NCBI GenBank assembly: GCA_035279385.1
Contig: DATEHZ010000051.1
Span: 1 to 39,586 of the forward strand
Origin: DATGJX01 sp035279385
GTDB lineage: Bacteria > Vulcanimicrobiota > Vulcanimicrobiia > Vulcanimicrobiales > Vulcanimicrobiaceae
Direction: 5' to 3'
Length of the DNA stretch: 39,586 nucleotides
Shown: piece after piece, positions 7,904-15,359 of the stretch
Layout of the letters: each line of letters begins with the position of its first letter
How positions within the stretch are numbered: the first letter of the stretch is position 1
The notes under the pieces: model-generated
Database searches by the model: none
What the model was told of the DNA's origin: nothing
Seen by the model: only the letters and a program-made list of their open reading frames with translations
Made by a program: the position numbers and the translations under genes

Positions 7904-8940
7904 CGCCGGCTCAGCTCGTGAACGGCCTCGACGAGCGCGAGCACGTTATCGACCGGCGTCTCCGGCAGAATGCCGTGACCGAGATTGAAAATGTGCCCAG
8001 GCCGTCCGTTTGCGCGCCGCAAAATTTCTGCGGCGGCAGCGCGGATCGTCTCGCGGTTCGAAAAGAGCAGCACGGGATCGAGATTGCCTTGCACGCCCAC
8101 GCCGTTTCCGAGCCGCGCCCAGCCTTCGTCCAGTTCGACGCGCCAGTCCAGACCGATGACGTCGCCTCCGGCATCGCGCAGCTCCGTCAGCAGCGTTCCC
8201 GTCATCGTCCCGAAGTGAATCACCGGCGTACCGGTGCGCAGCGATGAAATCACTTTACGCGAGTGCGGCTGCACGTACGTACGGTAGTCGTGCGGCGAGA
8301 GCGCACCCACCCAACTATCGAAGAGCTGCACCGCGTGCGCGCCTGCGTCGATCTGCATGTTCAGGTACTGCACCGTGATGTCTGCCACGAGATCCATGAA
8401 GCGATGCCACGTTTGCGGGTCGTTGTACATCAGCGACTTGGTCGCGACGTAATTGCGCGAGCCGCCGCCTTCGATCGCATACGATGCAACGGTGAAGGGC
8501 GCACCGGCAAATCCGATCACCGGCACTTCGTTCTCGAGCTCTTTGCGAACCAGCCGCACGGTCTGCGCGACGAAACCGAGCGACTCCTCGACGCTGACCG
8601 GATGCAGTTGTTCGACGTCGCGCATACTGCGGATCGTGCGCGCAATGCGCGGGCCGTCGCCTTTCTCGTACGTCAGTCCGGCGCCCATGGGGACCAGCGG
8701 CAGCAGGATGTCGGCGAAGATAATCGCCGCGTCGACACCCAATCGCCGCACCGTGTCGACGGTAACTTGCGCCGCCGCGCTCGAATCCCGGCAAAGGTCG
8801 AGAAATGAAAAGCGATCGCGCACGCGGCGGTATTCCGGCAGATACCGACCGGCTTGGCGCATCAGCCAGATGGGCGTGTACGCAGTGGATTCGCGCCGGC
8901 AGGCGCGCAAGAACGGATGATCGGTCAGCGTGGCAGGCAT
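7900..8940 (-). CDS. hemE: Uroporphyrinogen decarboxylase
   Basis: A 346-residue enzyme that converts uroporphyrinogen III to coproporphyrinogen III. The family signature RQAGRYLPEYR is at about residues 28-38, and the catalytic Asp of the IIFADILLP segment and the GFAGAPFT motif follow. The length is typical. ATG 8940 has a purine-rich AAGGGCTCGGAAA upstream. It is the first gene of the heme unit, 41 bases after the NIPSNAP-like gene, so the unit may extend upstream to that gene and the hydrolase. Confidence 0.95.
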   Translation of the reverse strand: MPATLTDHPFLRACRRESTAYTPIWLMRQAGRYLPEYRRVRDRFSFLDLCRDSSAAAQVTVDTVRRLGVDAAIIFADILLPLVPMGAGLTYEKGDGPRIARTIRSMRDVEQLHPVSVEESLGFVAQTVRLVRKELENEVPVIGFAGAPFTVASYAIEGGGSRNYVATKSLMYNDPQTWHRFMDLVADITVQYLNMQIDAGAHAVQLFDSWVGALSPHDYRTYVQPHSRKVISSLRTGTPVIHFGTMTGTLLTELRDAGGDVIGLDWRVELDEGWARLGNGVGVQGNLDPVLLFSNRETIRAAAAEILRRANGRPGHIFNLGHGILPETPVDNVLALVEAVHELSRR

Positions 8941-8981
8941 TTTCCGAGCCCTTCATCGGGCACTGCGGCCCTCCTTTTCGA

Positions 8982-9641
8982 CTAACGTCGCTCTCCGATC
9001 GAGCCGATCGGCGGATGCGCTGCTAAAGAAATAGCTTCCAGACGCAGCGATTCGGGCGTGCGCCAAATGCGGTGCCATGCGTCCATCGCATCGCGGGTCG
9101 TGCATTCACCGGCCGCGACAAAGGCCCATTCCCCTTCGCGCACCGGCAGCCGCGGATAGGTGTTCGGTGAGGGCTCCGTCACGAAATACGCGACGTTTTG
9201 GGCATGCGCTCGAAGCTGCGGTAACACGGTACGTTCGAATTCGTCGACGTACGCCTCGTCCGGCGGCTGCGGCAGCATTGCTATACTGACCGGTGCGAAC
9301 GCGCCGCGCGAGCCGTTCGCGTGAAACCCGCTGTGCGCACGCGCCGGACGCAGCAGCAACACGTTGTCGCTGTCGATCATGGTATCGTTCGCCGCGTCGC
9401 GGTTGCGCGCCCATGCATCAGAGCGCTTGTAGAATGCCTGCAGCGCCTCTTTACGCCGCTCCATGCTTTCAAACGCCCGAAACCAGACGAAGGCTTGTGG
9501 GTCGTCCAGATCGCGATAGCGTCCCAACAGGGTGATGCCGCACGCCTCTTGGCTTTCGACGAATTCGCGCTCGAATAATTCGATCAGATCTTCGCGCCTT
9601 CCGGGTTTGAGGGCATACCGGCGCAGTTCGACGATGTTCAC
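8982..9641 (-). CDS. NIPSNAP-family dimeric alpha/beta-barrel protein
   Basis: A 219-residue protein made of two related halves of about 100 residues. The first half starts NIVELRRYALKPG and continues with the Arg/Glu-rich helix and the DxDDPxAFVWFRAF strand typical of NIPSNAP domains. The second repeat is more degenerate. NIPSNAP domains belong to the dimeric alpha+beta barrel (ferredoxin-like) group, as do chlorite dismutase/HemQ proteins. The start is set at GTG 9641, which forms a GTGA overlap with the hydrolase stop; the frame is open to 9662. The position directly upstream of hemE-hemH-hemG is suggestive, but no heme ligand can be pointed out by eye. Confidence 0.75.
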   Translation of the reverse strand: MNIVELRRYALKPGRREDLIELFEREFVESQEACGITLLGRYRDLDDPQAFVWFRAFESMERRKEALQAFYKRSDAWARNRDAANDTMIDSDNVLLLRPARAHSGFHANGSRGAFAPVSIAMLPQPPDEAYVDEFERTVLPQLRAHAQNVAYFVTEPSPNTYPRLPVREGEWAFVAAGECTTRDAMDAWHRIWRTPESLRLEAISLAAHPPIGSIGERR

Positions 9642-10330
9642 TCGTGCAGCGTGTTCTTCCAAAAGCGCACGGCGCGCTCCCAGGCCTCGTGGGCCGCGCT
9701 CGCGTCGTAGTGGCCGAGTCCGGCGCTGCCGACGGGGTTCGGATTGCAGAAGCCGTGCTTCGCGTCGTACCAGTAGACCTCGTACGGAACTTTGCCTTCC
9801 TTCATGCGCGCTTCGATTTCGCCGCCGCGCGCGGGCGTGAAGAACTCATCGCCTTTCGCGAAGTGGCATTGCACCGGAATCTCAATCGTCGCCGGATCGC
9901 CGCCTTCGGGTCCGGGAAATCCGTAGAACACGACCGCAGAATCCGGTTCTCTGAGATGCATCGCGGCGAGCATGGCGACGGAACCGCCGATGCAGTAGCC
10001 GGTGATGCCCGCTTTCTTTCCATTGCGTTTGAGATGCGTGAGCGCTCCGCGCGCGTCTTGCGAGTAGGCGTCCGCAAAATCCAAACCTTCCAAGAGATGG
10101 TTCGCTTCGTCGCCGATCGCGGCGGTGCGTCCCCGGAACAGATCCGGCACGAGCGCGCGGTACCCGAGCGCGGCGTACTCGTTTGCGACGCGCATGATGT
10201 CGGCCGTCACGCCCCACCATTCCTCGATGATGACGATCCCCGGCGCCGATTCGGCGTCTTTTTCGGGGGACGCGAGATATCCCGGCGCACGCTGTCCGTC
10301 AGGGCGCATGAATTCAATCATCTGACCCAT
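9638..10330 (-). CDS. Dienelactone hydrolase family protein
   Basis: A 230-residue alpha/beta hydrolase of the dienelactone hydrolase family. It has the EEWWGVT oxyanion segment near residue 37, the nucleophile in GYCIGGS (a Cys, as usual for this family), the Asp in AKGDEF and the His in DAKHGF. It is probably cytoplasmic and cleaves lactones or esters; the natural substrate is not evident. I chose ATG 10330 because GGGGAG lies eight bases upstream; the frame is open to 10360. The ribosome-binding site lies in one arm of a hairpin (see 10340-10369). It is coupled to the NIPSNAP gene by a GTGA overlap. Confidence 0.88.
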   Translation of the reverse strand: MGQMIEFMRPDGQRAPGYLASPEKDAESAPGIVIIEEWWGVTADIMRVANEYAALGYRALVPDLFRGRTAAIGDEANHLLEGLDFADAYSQDARGALTHLKRNGKKAGITGYCIGGSVAMLAAMHLREPDSAVVFYGFPGPEGGDPATIEIPVQCHFAKGDEFFTPARGGEIEARMKEGKVPYEVYWYDAKHGFCNPNPVGSAGLGHYDASAAHEAWERAVRFWKNTLHE

Positions 10331-10339
10331 GAAAACGAT

Positions 10340-10369
10340 CTCCCCTCGAGAGCAATGCAATGAGGGGAG
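10340..10369 (-). promoter_or_regulatory. Hairpin that hides the ribosome-binding site of the hydrolase gene
   Basis: On the minus strand CTCCCCTC pairs with GAGGGGAG across a 14-base loop. The second arm is the Shine-Dalgarno of the hydrolase gene (ATG 10330). A short ATCGTTTTC follows, so the element might also act as a weak terminator after the DUF5069 gene. Confidence 0.5.
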
Positions 10370-10376
10370 TAGGTTT

Positions 10377-10736
10377 TCAGGTTCTTACCGTCGCGCCTTC
10401 TTCGGCGTCTTGGCGCTCGAGATTTTCCAGTTTTTCACCGACGAGCCACTGATTCGCGGCTTCGATCTGCTCGGGCGTCGCGCGCTCGCGCAGCCACTGG
10501 AGGATCGACTCGTCGGTCGTGCGGGTCTGGATTGCGGCGTCGAACTCTTCCGGCGTGACGCCCCAGCGCTCCATCACGCCCTTGTCCATCGGACACGGAT
10601 AAATGTAGTCGAAGATCGTGCCGTTCGCGGATGCGCGGCCCTTGTCGAACACGCGGGCGAGCCAGAGCACGTTGCCGCCGAGCGGATCGCGGCCGCGTCG
10701 CGGAAAGGTTTTGCCGTCACGGAAATCGGTTGCCAT
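10377..10736 (-). CDS. DUF5069-family protein
   Basis: A 119-residue soluble protein. The opening DFRDGKTFPRRGRDPLGG and the LARVFDKGRA helix after it are the hallmark of DUF5069. The function of this family is unknown. Upstream in-frame GTG codons exist at 10745 and 10742; ATG 10736 was preferred. It sits 46 bases upstream of the hydrolase gene on the same strand and is divergent from a membrane-protein gene. Confidence 0.8.
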   Translation of the reverse strand: MATDFRDGKTFPRRGRDPLGGNVLWLARVFDKGRASANGTIFDYIYPCPMDKGVMERWGVTPEEFDAAIQTRTTDESILQWLRERATPEQIEAANQWLVGEKLENLERQDAEEGATVRT

Positions 10737-10801
10737 AGTCACCACAACAGCTCTGGGGGGCGGCGGGATGCAAAGAAGCGGCGCCTTGCGAAGAACGCAG
10801 C

Positions 10802-11476
10802 ATGCAACTGCGAGTCAAAGGCGCGGAGTCGCGCTGGCAGGCGGCCGCCGCCGTCGTCGTGGCACTTGTACTGTACGTGACGCTTCCACCCAAGGTGATC
10901 GTCGGTCCGGTCTGGGTGCTGCCGGTAGCCGTGCTGGTGATTCTCGTTCCGCTGCTGGTGCTCGCGCCGCACCGGCATCGCGAAGCGCGATGGCAGCGCT
11001 GGCTTTCCATCGCGCACATTGCCGTGCTGAGCGCGTTCAACATCGGCACGATCGTGCTGCTCTTCGTCTGGCAAGTCTCGGAGCATTACCGCAAACACTT
11101 CAGCGGAGAAGAGCTGCTCGTGGCAGCGGTGCAGATCTGGTTGACGAACGTGATCGTCTACGCGCTGTGGTTCTGGGAGATCGACGGCCGCGGCCCGGAG
11201 CCTCGCGCGCATACCACGGTCGAGAACGACGCGCGCCGCTCGGATTTTCTCTTTCCGCAGATGACGCTGGAGCCGCGGACGCGCGCGGAAATGAACTGGA
11301 AGCCGCAATTCCTGGACTACGTGTTTCTCTCGTTCACGAATGCGACTGCGTTTAGTCCGACCGACACGTTTCCTCTTACGCGCACGGCGAAGATGCTGAT
11401 GATGGCCGAAGCGATGAAGTCGCTCGTGACCATCGCGATCATCGCGGCACGCGGAATCGGAATTTTGGGAACTTAA
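10802..11476 (+). CDS. Integral membrane protein with channel-like C-terminal layout
   Basis: A 224-residue protein with hydrophobic helices at about 12-28, 35-56, 69-90, 105-125 and 200-218. Between the last two is a re-entrant-looking segment, SFTNATAFSPTDTFPLT (about 177-193), followed by a helix rich in Met and ending AARGIGIL. This layout (short pore-like helix, polar loop with Asp, basic turn, final helix) resembles the pore region of two-helix K+ channels, but the TVGYG filter is absent. I recall similar conserved uncharacterised proteins in Actinobacteria. The role is unknown. It is divergent from the DUF5069 gene and convergent with the DUF4239 gene, with a four-base overlap of stops. 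Confidence 0.65.
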   Translation: MQLRVKGAESRWQAAAAVVVALVLYVTLPPKVIVGPVWVLPVAVLVILVPLLVLAPHRHREARWQRWLSIAHIAVLSAFNIGTIVLLFVWQVSEHYRKHFSGEELLVAAVQIWLTNVIVYALWFWEIDGRGPEPRAHTTVENDARRSDFLFPQMTLEPRTRAEMNWKPQFLDYVFLSFTNATAFSPTDTFPLTRTAKMLMMAEAMKSLVTIAIIAARGIGILGT

Positions 11477-12264
11477 CTTCCATTCAGCACGCCGTGGAGC
11501 GAGTTTATCACGTGTAAGAACGAGTACGGGTCGACGGCAAGGTCGCCGCGGAACGGATAGTCGAGTTCCGCGATGAGCGCGAAGATGAGCGCGATGACCG
11601 CCGTTTCCGCAACGACCATGAGGTATTGCGCGTGCGGCCGGTCGACGCGAAAATAGAATGAAAACAAGATAGTAATCGTGCCGGTGACGAGCATCGTCGC
11701 CCACAGCGCGAGCGGAATGCCCTGGCGATTTGCCAGAATACGGTCGCGCCGCTTATCCAGGAACGTCTGCGCGAAGTCCTCGCCGCGCGACTGCAGCGCC
11801 TGTTCGGCTGCATTTTTCGGATGCCAGCGGATGAGCGTATCGGCGATGGCGTACCCCATGTCGTGGGCGGCGCGGCTCTCGCCGCCGTGCGCCATCGCCG
11901 GCCACTCGTCGTGCACGACGAGATCGATGTACCGGTCGACTTCGTTCTGCACTTGGTCGCGCATATTCGGCGGGAAGGCGTCGGCTACGTGGTGGAGATC
12001 GGAAAGAGCGCTCGCTTCGCTCTGCGCGGTTTGAGCCGCGCTGTCGTACTCTTGCCACACGCCGATCACCATGAACGACATCATGACCGCGAGGACCGTT
12101 CCGATGAGCGTGAGGATCGGTCCCGCGACGTCGTTGTGCGTTATCTGCTCGTTGCGCGTGATGCGGGAACGAACGACGGCGAGCAAGCCGCACGCCAGCG
12201 CGCATGCGCCGATCACGGCGGCCGACATAAACAGCCACGCGGGGATGGCGTATATCCACGTCAC
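11473..12264 (-). CDS. DUF4239 (bestrophin-like) membrane protein
   Basis: A 263-residue membrane protein. It has an N-terminal helix (about 6-28), a second helix with GPILTLIGTVLAVMMSFMVIGVW (shown by positions 48-70), a long soluble helical region (75-180) and two close C-terminal helices (about 190-235). This is the plan of DUF4239 proteins, some annotated as bestrophin-like. The function is not established. The start is GTG 12264. The open frame continues far upstream, but that part runs antisense through two tRNA genes and panE and is rejected. Confidence 0.7.
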   Translation of the reverse strand: MTWIYAIPAWLFMSAAVIGACALACGLLAVVRSRITRNEQITHNDVAGPILTLIGTVLAVMMSFMVIGVWQEYDSAAQTAQSEASALSDLHHVADAFPPNMRDQVQNEVDRYIDLVVHDEWPAMAHGGESRAAHDMGYAIADTLIRWHPKNAAEQALQSRGEDFAQTFLDKRRDRILANRQGIPLALWATMLVTGTITILFSFYFRVDRPHAQYLMVVAETAVIALIFALIAELDYPFRGDLAVDPYSFLHVINSLHGVLNGS

Positions 12265-12367
12265 GGCTGCCCGCTTCGCCGCTGCAACCGACCGCTCCGG
12301 CAGAGAGTTATGCCGATGCGAAGGTTGGGCCGTGGGAAGGGGAGAACGGTGGGCCTCGCCCTGATGG

Positions 12368-12438
12368 GCGGGTGTGATGTAATGGTAGCCTGCGACCTTC
12401 CCAAGGTTGACGCGCGGGTTCGATTCCCGCCACCCGCT
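12368..12438 (+). tRNA. tRNA-Gly (anticodon CCC)
   Basis: A 71-nt cloverleaf. The acceptor GCGGGTG pairs with CACCCGC; the discriminator is T. The anticodon stem CGACC/GGTTG closes the loop TTCCCAA, giving CCC. The T-stem GCGGG/CCCGC is perfect with loop TTCGATT. The D-stem ATGT/GCCT has one T-C mismatch and one T-G pair, which is weaker than normal. Confidence 0.88.
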
Positions 12439-12451
12439 GGGTTTAACTCGA

Positions 12452-12523
12452 GGCGACGTAGCCAAGTGGTAAGGCAGAGCTCTGCAAAAGCTCCATTCGG
12501 CAGTTCGAATCTGCCCGTCGCCT
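12452..12523 (+). tRNA. tRNA-Cys (anticodon GCA)
   Basis: A 72-nt cloverleaf. The acceptor GGCGACG pairs with CGTCGCC; the discriminator is T. The D-stem is GCC/GGC. The anticodon stem GAGCT/AGCTC closes loop CTGCAAA, giving GCA. It lies 13 bases after tRNA-Gly, so the two are probably cotranscribed. A T-rich stretch follows immediately. Confidence 0.95.
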
Positions 12524-12540
12524 TTTTGAATTTTTAAAGC

Positions 12541-13494
12541 TTGCGAGTTTGTGTTTTTGGTGCCGGCGCCATCGGCGGATTCATTGCCGCCGCGCTGGCG
12601 CGCAGCGGCATCGACGTGTGCGTGGTCGCCCGCGGCGCGCATCTCGAGGCGATTCGCCGCACCGGGCTTCGCGTCTGCAGCGACCTCGGCGATTTCACCG
12701 CTCGCGTAGAGGCGTCCGGCGACCTGCGAGACTTCGGCGGCCTCGACTACGTGCTGCTCACCTTCAAGTCCCAGCAATGGGACGGCGTGCTGCCGCAGTT
12801 CGAGCGAGCCATATCCGAAGGCTCCGTCTTCGTTACGCTGCAGAACGGACTGCCGTTCTGGTATTCGCGCGAGCGGGCCCTGCAGAGCGTCGACCCCGGC
12901 GGCCGCATTCTCGAAACCGTTCCGTACGATCGCATCATCGGCGGTGTCGTGCACGCCTCGGGGCACGTCGCGCAGCCCGGTTTCGTTCGTCAAAGCGGCG
13001 GCATGCTTTATCCCATCGGCGAACTCGACGGAGCGGCGACGCCGCGCGTCACCGGCCTCTCGACCGCCTTCGCCAACGCCGGCATGAGCGCGCCGGTCGA
13101 ACCGGAGATCCGCAGAAACATCTGGCGAAAACTCGTGAACAACCTGGCGCTGAATCCGGTGAGCGCGCTCACGCGCGCGACCATACAGACGATGCTGAGC
13201 GATCCGCCGGTTCGCGCGCTGCTGCACGCTATTATAGAAGAAGGCCTCGCTGTTGCCCGTGCGTCCGGCGTCGAACCGGGCGTCGACGCGGACGAACGGC
13301 TGAAGTGGGCGGAGCATATTGCCGACGTGAAGACCTCGATGCTGCAAGACCTGGAGGCGCGCCGTCCGCTCGAACTCGAACCGATTGCCGGCGCGGCGTT
13401 GGAACTGGCGCGGCACTACGGCGTTGCCGTGCCGCACGTAGAAACGGTGTATGGACTTACGAAACTCCTCGAGCGAAGTGCCCTCCGCGATTGA
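12541..13494 (+). CDS. panE: 2-dehydropantoate 2-reductase
   Basis: A 317-residue NADPH-dependent reductase that makes pantoate in pantothenate/CoA synthesis. The N-terminus has GAGAIG (dinucleotide binding), LQNG near residue 100 and the catalytic Lys in the NIWRKLVNN segment, followed by NPVSALT, all family marks. The start is TTG at 12541, only 17 bases after tRNA-Cys; no better in-frame ATG precedes the Rossmann strand. The 3' end overlaps the GNAT gene by 44 bases. The last enzyme of CoA synthesis but one, CoaD, is encoded 8 kb downstream. Confidence 0.9.
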   Translation: MRVCVFGAGAIGGFIAAALARSGIDVCVVARGAHLEAIRRTGLRVCSDLGDFTARVEASGDLRDFGGLDYVLLTFKSQQWDGVLPQFERAISEGSVFVTLQNGLPFWYSRERALQSVDPGGRILETVPYDRIIGGVVHASGHVAQPGFVRQSGGMLYPIGELDGAATPRVTGLSTAFANAGMSAPVEPEIRRNIWRKLVNNLALNPVSALTRATIQTMLSDPPVRALLHAIIEEGLAVARASGVEPGVDADERLKWAEHIADVKTSMLQDLEARRPLELEPIAGAALELARHYGVAVPHVETVYGLTKLLERSALRD

Positions 13495-13939
13495 ATGCCG
13501 CGCGTGCGGCGCGGACAAGTATCCAGCTGCCGCGCACCTGCGGCAAGAGATGGCGCTGGAGCTCGGAAGCGACTTCGATGCGATCGCTAGCGATTGGCGA
13601 GCCAAGTTTTGCGCGTACTTCGGCGGCAAACAAGCCGCCGGAAACGCCCAGCTCTTTCTCGCGTACGATGGCGCCGAACCCATCGGCTGCGCCATCGTTT
13701 CGATCTTGGAGCATTACCGTCGCTACGTCTTCGGAACGGAGAACGCGTACGTGAACGCCGTGTACGTGCGTCCGCAGTACCGGCGCCGCGGTATTGCGAA
13801 GCGCTTGATGGAGCTCGTGATCGCGTGGTCGCGCGAGCGCGGCTGCGCCGGCGTGCGCCTGCGCGCGAGCGACGAGGGACGCTTCTTGTACGAACACATC
13901 GGTTTTCGCGAAGGCCGCGAAATGGAATTCGATCTCTAG
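13451..13939 (+). CDS. GNAT-family N-acetyltransferase
   Basis: A 162-residue protein with the GNAT fold. The acetyl-CoA motif is visible as VRPQYRRRGIAKRLM at about residues 106-120, followed by the FLYEHIGF motif near the C-terminus. It would transfer an acyl group to an amine; the acceptor is unknown. The start at ATG 13451 lies inside panE; a later start is possible because the first 20 residues are not clearly part of the domain. Its TAG stop shares one base with the GTG of hisF. Confidence 0.85.
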   Translation: MDLRNSSSEVPSAIECRACGADKYPAAAHLRQEMALELGSDFDAIASDWRAKFCAYFGGKQAAGNAQLFLAYDGAEPIGCAIVSILEHYRRYVFGTENAYVNAVYVRPQYRRRGIAKRLMELVIAWSRERGCAGVRLRASDEGRFLYEHIGFREGREMEFDL

Positions 13940-14715
13940 TGCTGGTTCGCCGTATCGTTCCGTGCTTGGACATCAAAGACGGACGTGTCGTGAAAGGCAT
14001 TCGTTTCGTCGAGCTGCGCGATGCCGGCGATCCCGTCGAACTTGCGCGCGTCTATGAAGAGTCGGGCGCGGACGAACTGGTCTTCCTGGACATCACGGCC
14101 ACGGTCGAAGGCCGAAAAGCGACGCGCGAAGTCGTGCGGGCGGTCGCGGAACAACTGACCATTCCGTTCGCCGTCGGCGGCGGCACGAGCACGGTGGACG
14201 ACGTGCGATCGCTCCTGCGCGCCGGCTGCGACAAAGTTTCGCTGAACAGCGCGGCCGTCCGCACGCCGCACGTCCTGGAAGAAGCTGCGGCGGAGTTCGG
14301 CAGTCAATGCGTGGTGCTGGCGATCGACGCGCGCCGCAAGGCGGACGGCGCATCGTGGGAAGTGGTGATCGACGGCGGCCGCACGGCGACGGGTCTCGAT
14401 GCCGTCGAGTGGGCGCAGCGCGCCGCGCAACTCGGTGCCGGCGAGATTCTGCTCACGAGCATGGACCGGGATGGAACGAAAGCCGGCTTCGACATCGCGC
14501 TCACGAAAGCGGTACACGACGCGGTGAACGTCCCGGTGATTGCGTCGGGCGGCGCCGGCAGCGCCGAGGATTTTGCGCGCGTATTCGAGCAGGCCGGTGC
14601 CGACGCGGCGCTGGCCGCTTCGCTCTTTCACTTCGGCGAACTCTCCATACCGGAGTTGAAGGAAGCGCTGCAAGCGCGGGGGATTCCGGTGCGCCCTTCG
14701 ACAAGCTCAGGATGA
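13939..14715 (+). CDS. hisF: Imidazole glycerol phosphate synthase, cyclase subunit
   Basis: A 258-residue (beta/alpha)8-barrel that, with HisH, converts PRFAR to imidazole glycerol phosphate and AICAR. The catalytic residues D11 (in CLDIKDG) and D130 (in VLAIDARR) are both present. The start is GTG 13939; it places D11 exactly at its usual number. The natural C-terminus (ARGIPVR) is followed by six residues encoded by a short repeat element (14694-14716). The TGA overlaps the ATG of hisIE. hisH is not in the window. Confidence 0.95.
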   Translation: MLVRRIVPCLDIKDGRVVKGIRFVELRDAGDPVELARVYEESGADELVFLDITATVEGRKATREVVRAVAEQLTIPFAVGGGTSTVDDVRSLLRAGCDKVSLNSAAVRTPHVLEEAAAEFGSQCVVLAIDARRKADGASWEVVIDGGRTATGLDAVEWAQRAAQLGAGEILLTSMDRDGTKAGFDIALTKAVHDAVNVPVIASGGAGSAEDFARVFEQAGADAALAASLFHFGELSIPELKEALQARGIPVRPSTSSG

Positions 14716-14716
14716 C
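14694..14716 (+). repeat. Short dispersed repeat, copy 1 (core CCTTCGACAAGCTCAGG)
   Basis: The core CCTTCGACAAGCTCAGG plus ATGAC spans the hisF 3' end and the hisIE start. It supplies the last codons and stop of hisF and the ATG of hisIE. Copy 2 at 15027-15050 is in inverted orientation and copy 3 is at 37353-37367. This core is familiar as an abundant intergenic repeat in several unrelated bacterial genomes (from memory). Confidence 0.8.
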
Positions 14717-15359
14717 GATGCTGGACGCCATTAAGTGGAATGCCGACGGACTGGTTCCCGTGGTGATCGCGGATGCGCGCACGAATGCGGTGCTTACGCT
14801 CGCGTACGCCAATCGCGAGGCGTTGGAGAAAACGATCGCGGAACGTTCGACCTACTTGTACAGCCGCTCGCGGGCGAAGCTCTGGCACAAGGGCGAGGAA
14901 TCCGGCCACACGCAAGAAGTCGTCGAAGTCGCCTACGATTGCGACGGCGACGCCGTACTCTATCGCGTCATCCCATCCGGCCCCGCGTGCCACACCGGCG
15001 CCGATTCATGCTTTCACAACTCCCTCGTCACCCTGAGCCCGTCGAAGGGCGCGCCGAGCGAAGCCGAGGCGACTGCATTCAACCGAGCCGTCGCGCATCT
15101 CGAAGACGTTCTCGAGCGGCGCAAAGGCGCGGATCCCGGATCCTCGTACGTTGCAACGCTGTATAGCGGCGGAGTGGATGCGATCGGCAAGAAGATCGGC
15201 GAAGAAGCCACGGAGGTGGTGATCGCCGCAAAGAACGCCTCACACGGCGAGCTCGTATGGGAAGCGGCGGATTTGCTCTTCCATCTGCTCGTGCTGCTCA
15301 AATCGGCGAACGTGCCGCTCGACGACGTCGGCGGAGAATTGCTACGGCGCGCCAAGTAG
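14712..15359 (+). CDS. hisIE: Bifunctional phosphoribosyl-AMP cyclohydrolase / phosphoribosyl-ATP pyrophosphatase
   Basis: A 215-residue fusion. HisI occupies residues 1-103: the metal-binding D76/C77/D78/D80 cluster and C93/C100 (in CHTGADSCF) are intact. HisE occupies about 120-215 with the YSGGVDAIGKKIGEEATEVV segment. They catalyse steps two and three of histidine synthesis. The linker (about 106-113, TLSPSKG) is encoded by an inverted copy of the repeat found at the gene start. ATG 14712 overlaps the hisF stop; a second ATG at 14718 is possible. The 3' end overlaps the frame of recG. Confidence 0.95.
   Translation: MTMLDAIKWNADGLVPVVIADARTNAVLTLAYANREALEKTIAERSTYLYSRSRAKLWHKGEESGHTQEVVEVAYDCDGDAVLYRVIPSGPACHTGADSCFHNSLVTLSPSKGAPSEAEATAFNRAVAHLEDVLERRKGADPGSSYVATLYSGGVDAIGKKIGEEATEVVIAAKNASHGELVWEAADLLFHLLVLLKSANVPLDDVGGELLRRAK
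15027..15050 (-). repeat. Short dispersed repeat, copy 2, inverted
   Basis: On the minus strand this reads as copy 1 with three differences in 24 bases. It is in frame inside hisIE and encodes the HisI-HisE linker. Copies 1 and 2 face each other across the HisI module. Confidence 0.8.

Noticed and set aside
12265..13695. Long N-terminal extension of the DUF4239 frame
   Set aside because: It runs antisense through tRNA-Gly, tRNA-Cys and panE; a GTG at 12264 starts the membrane helix.
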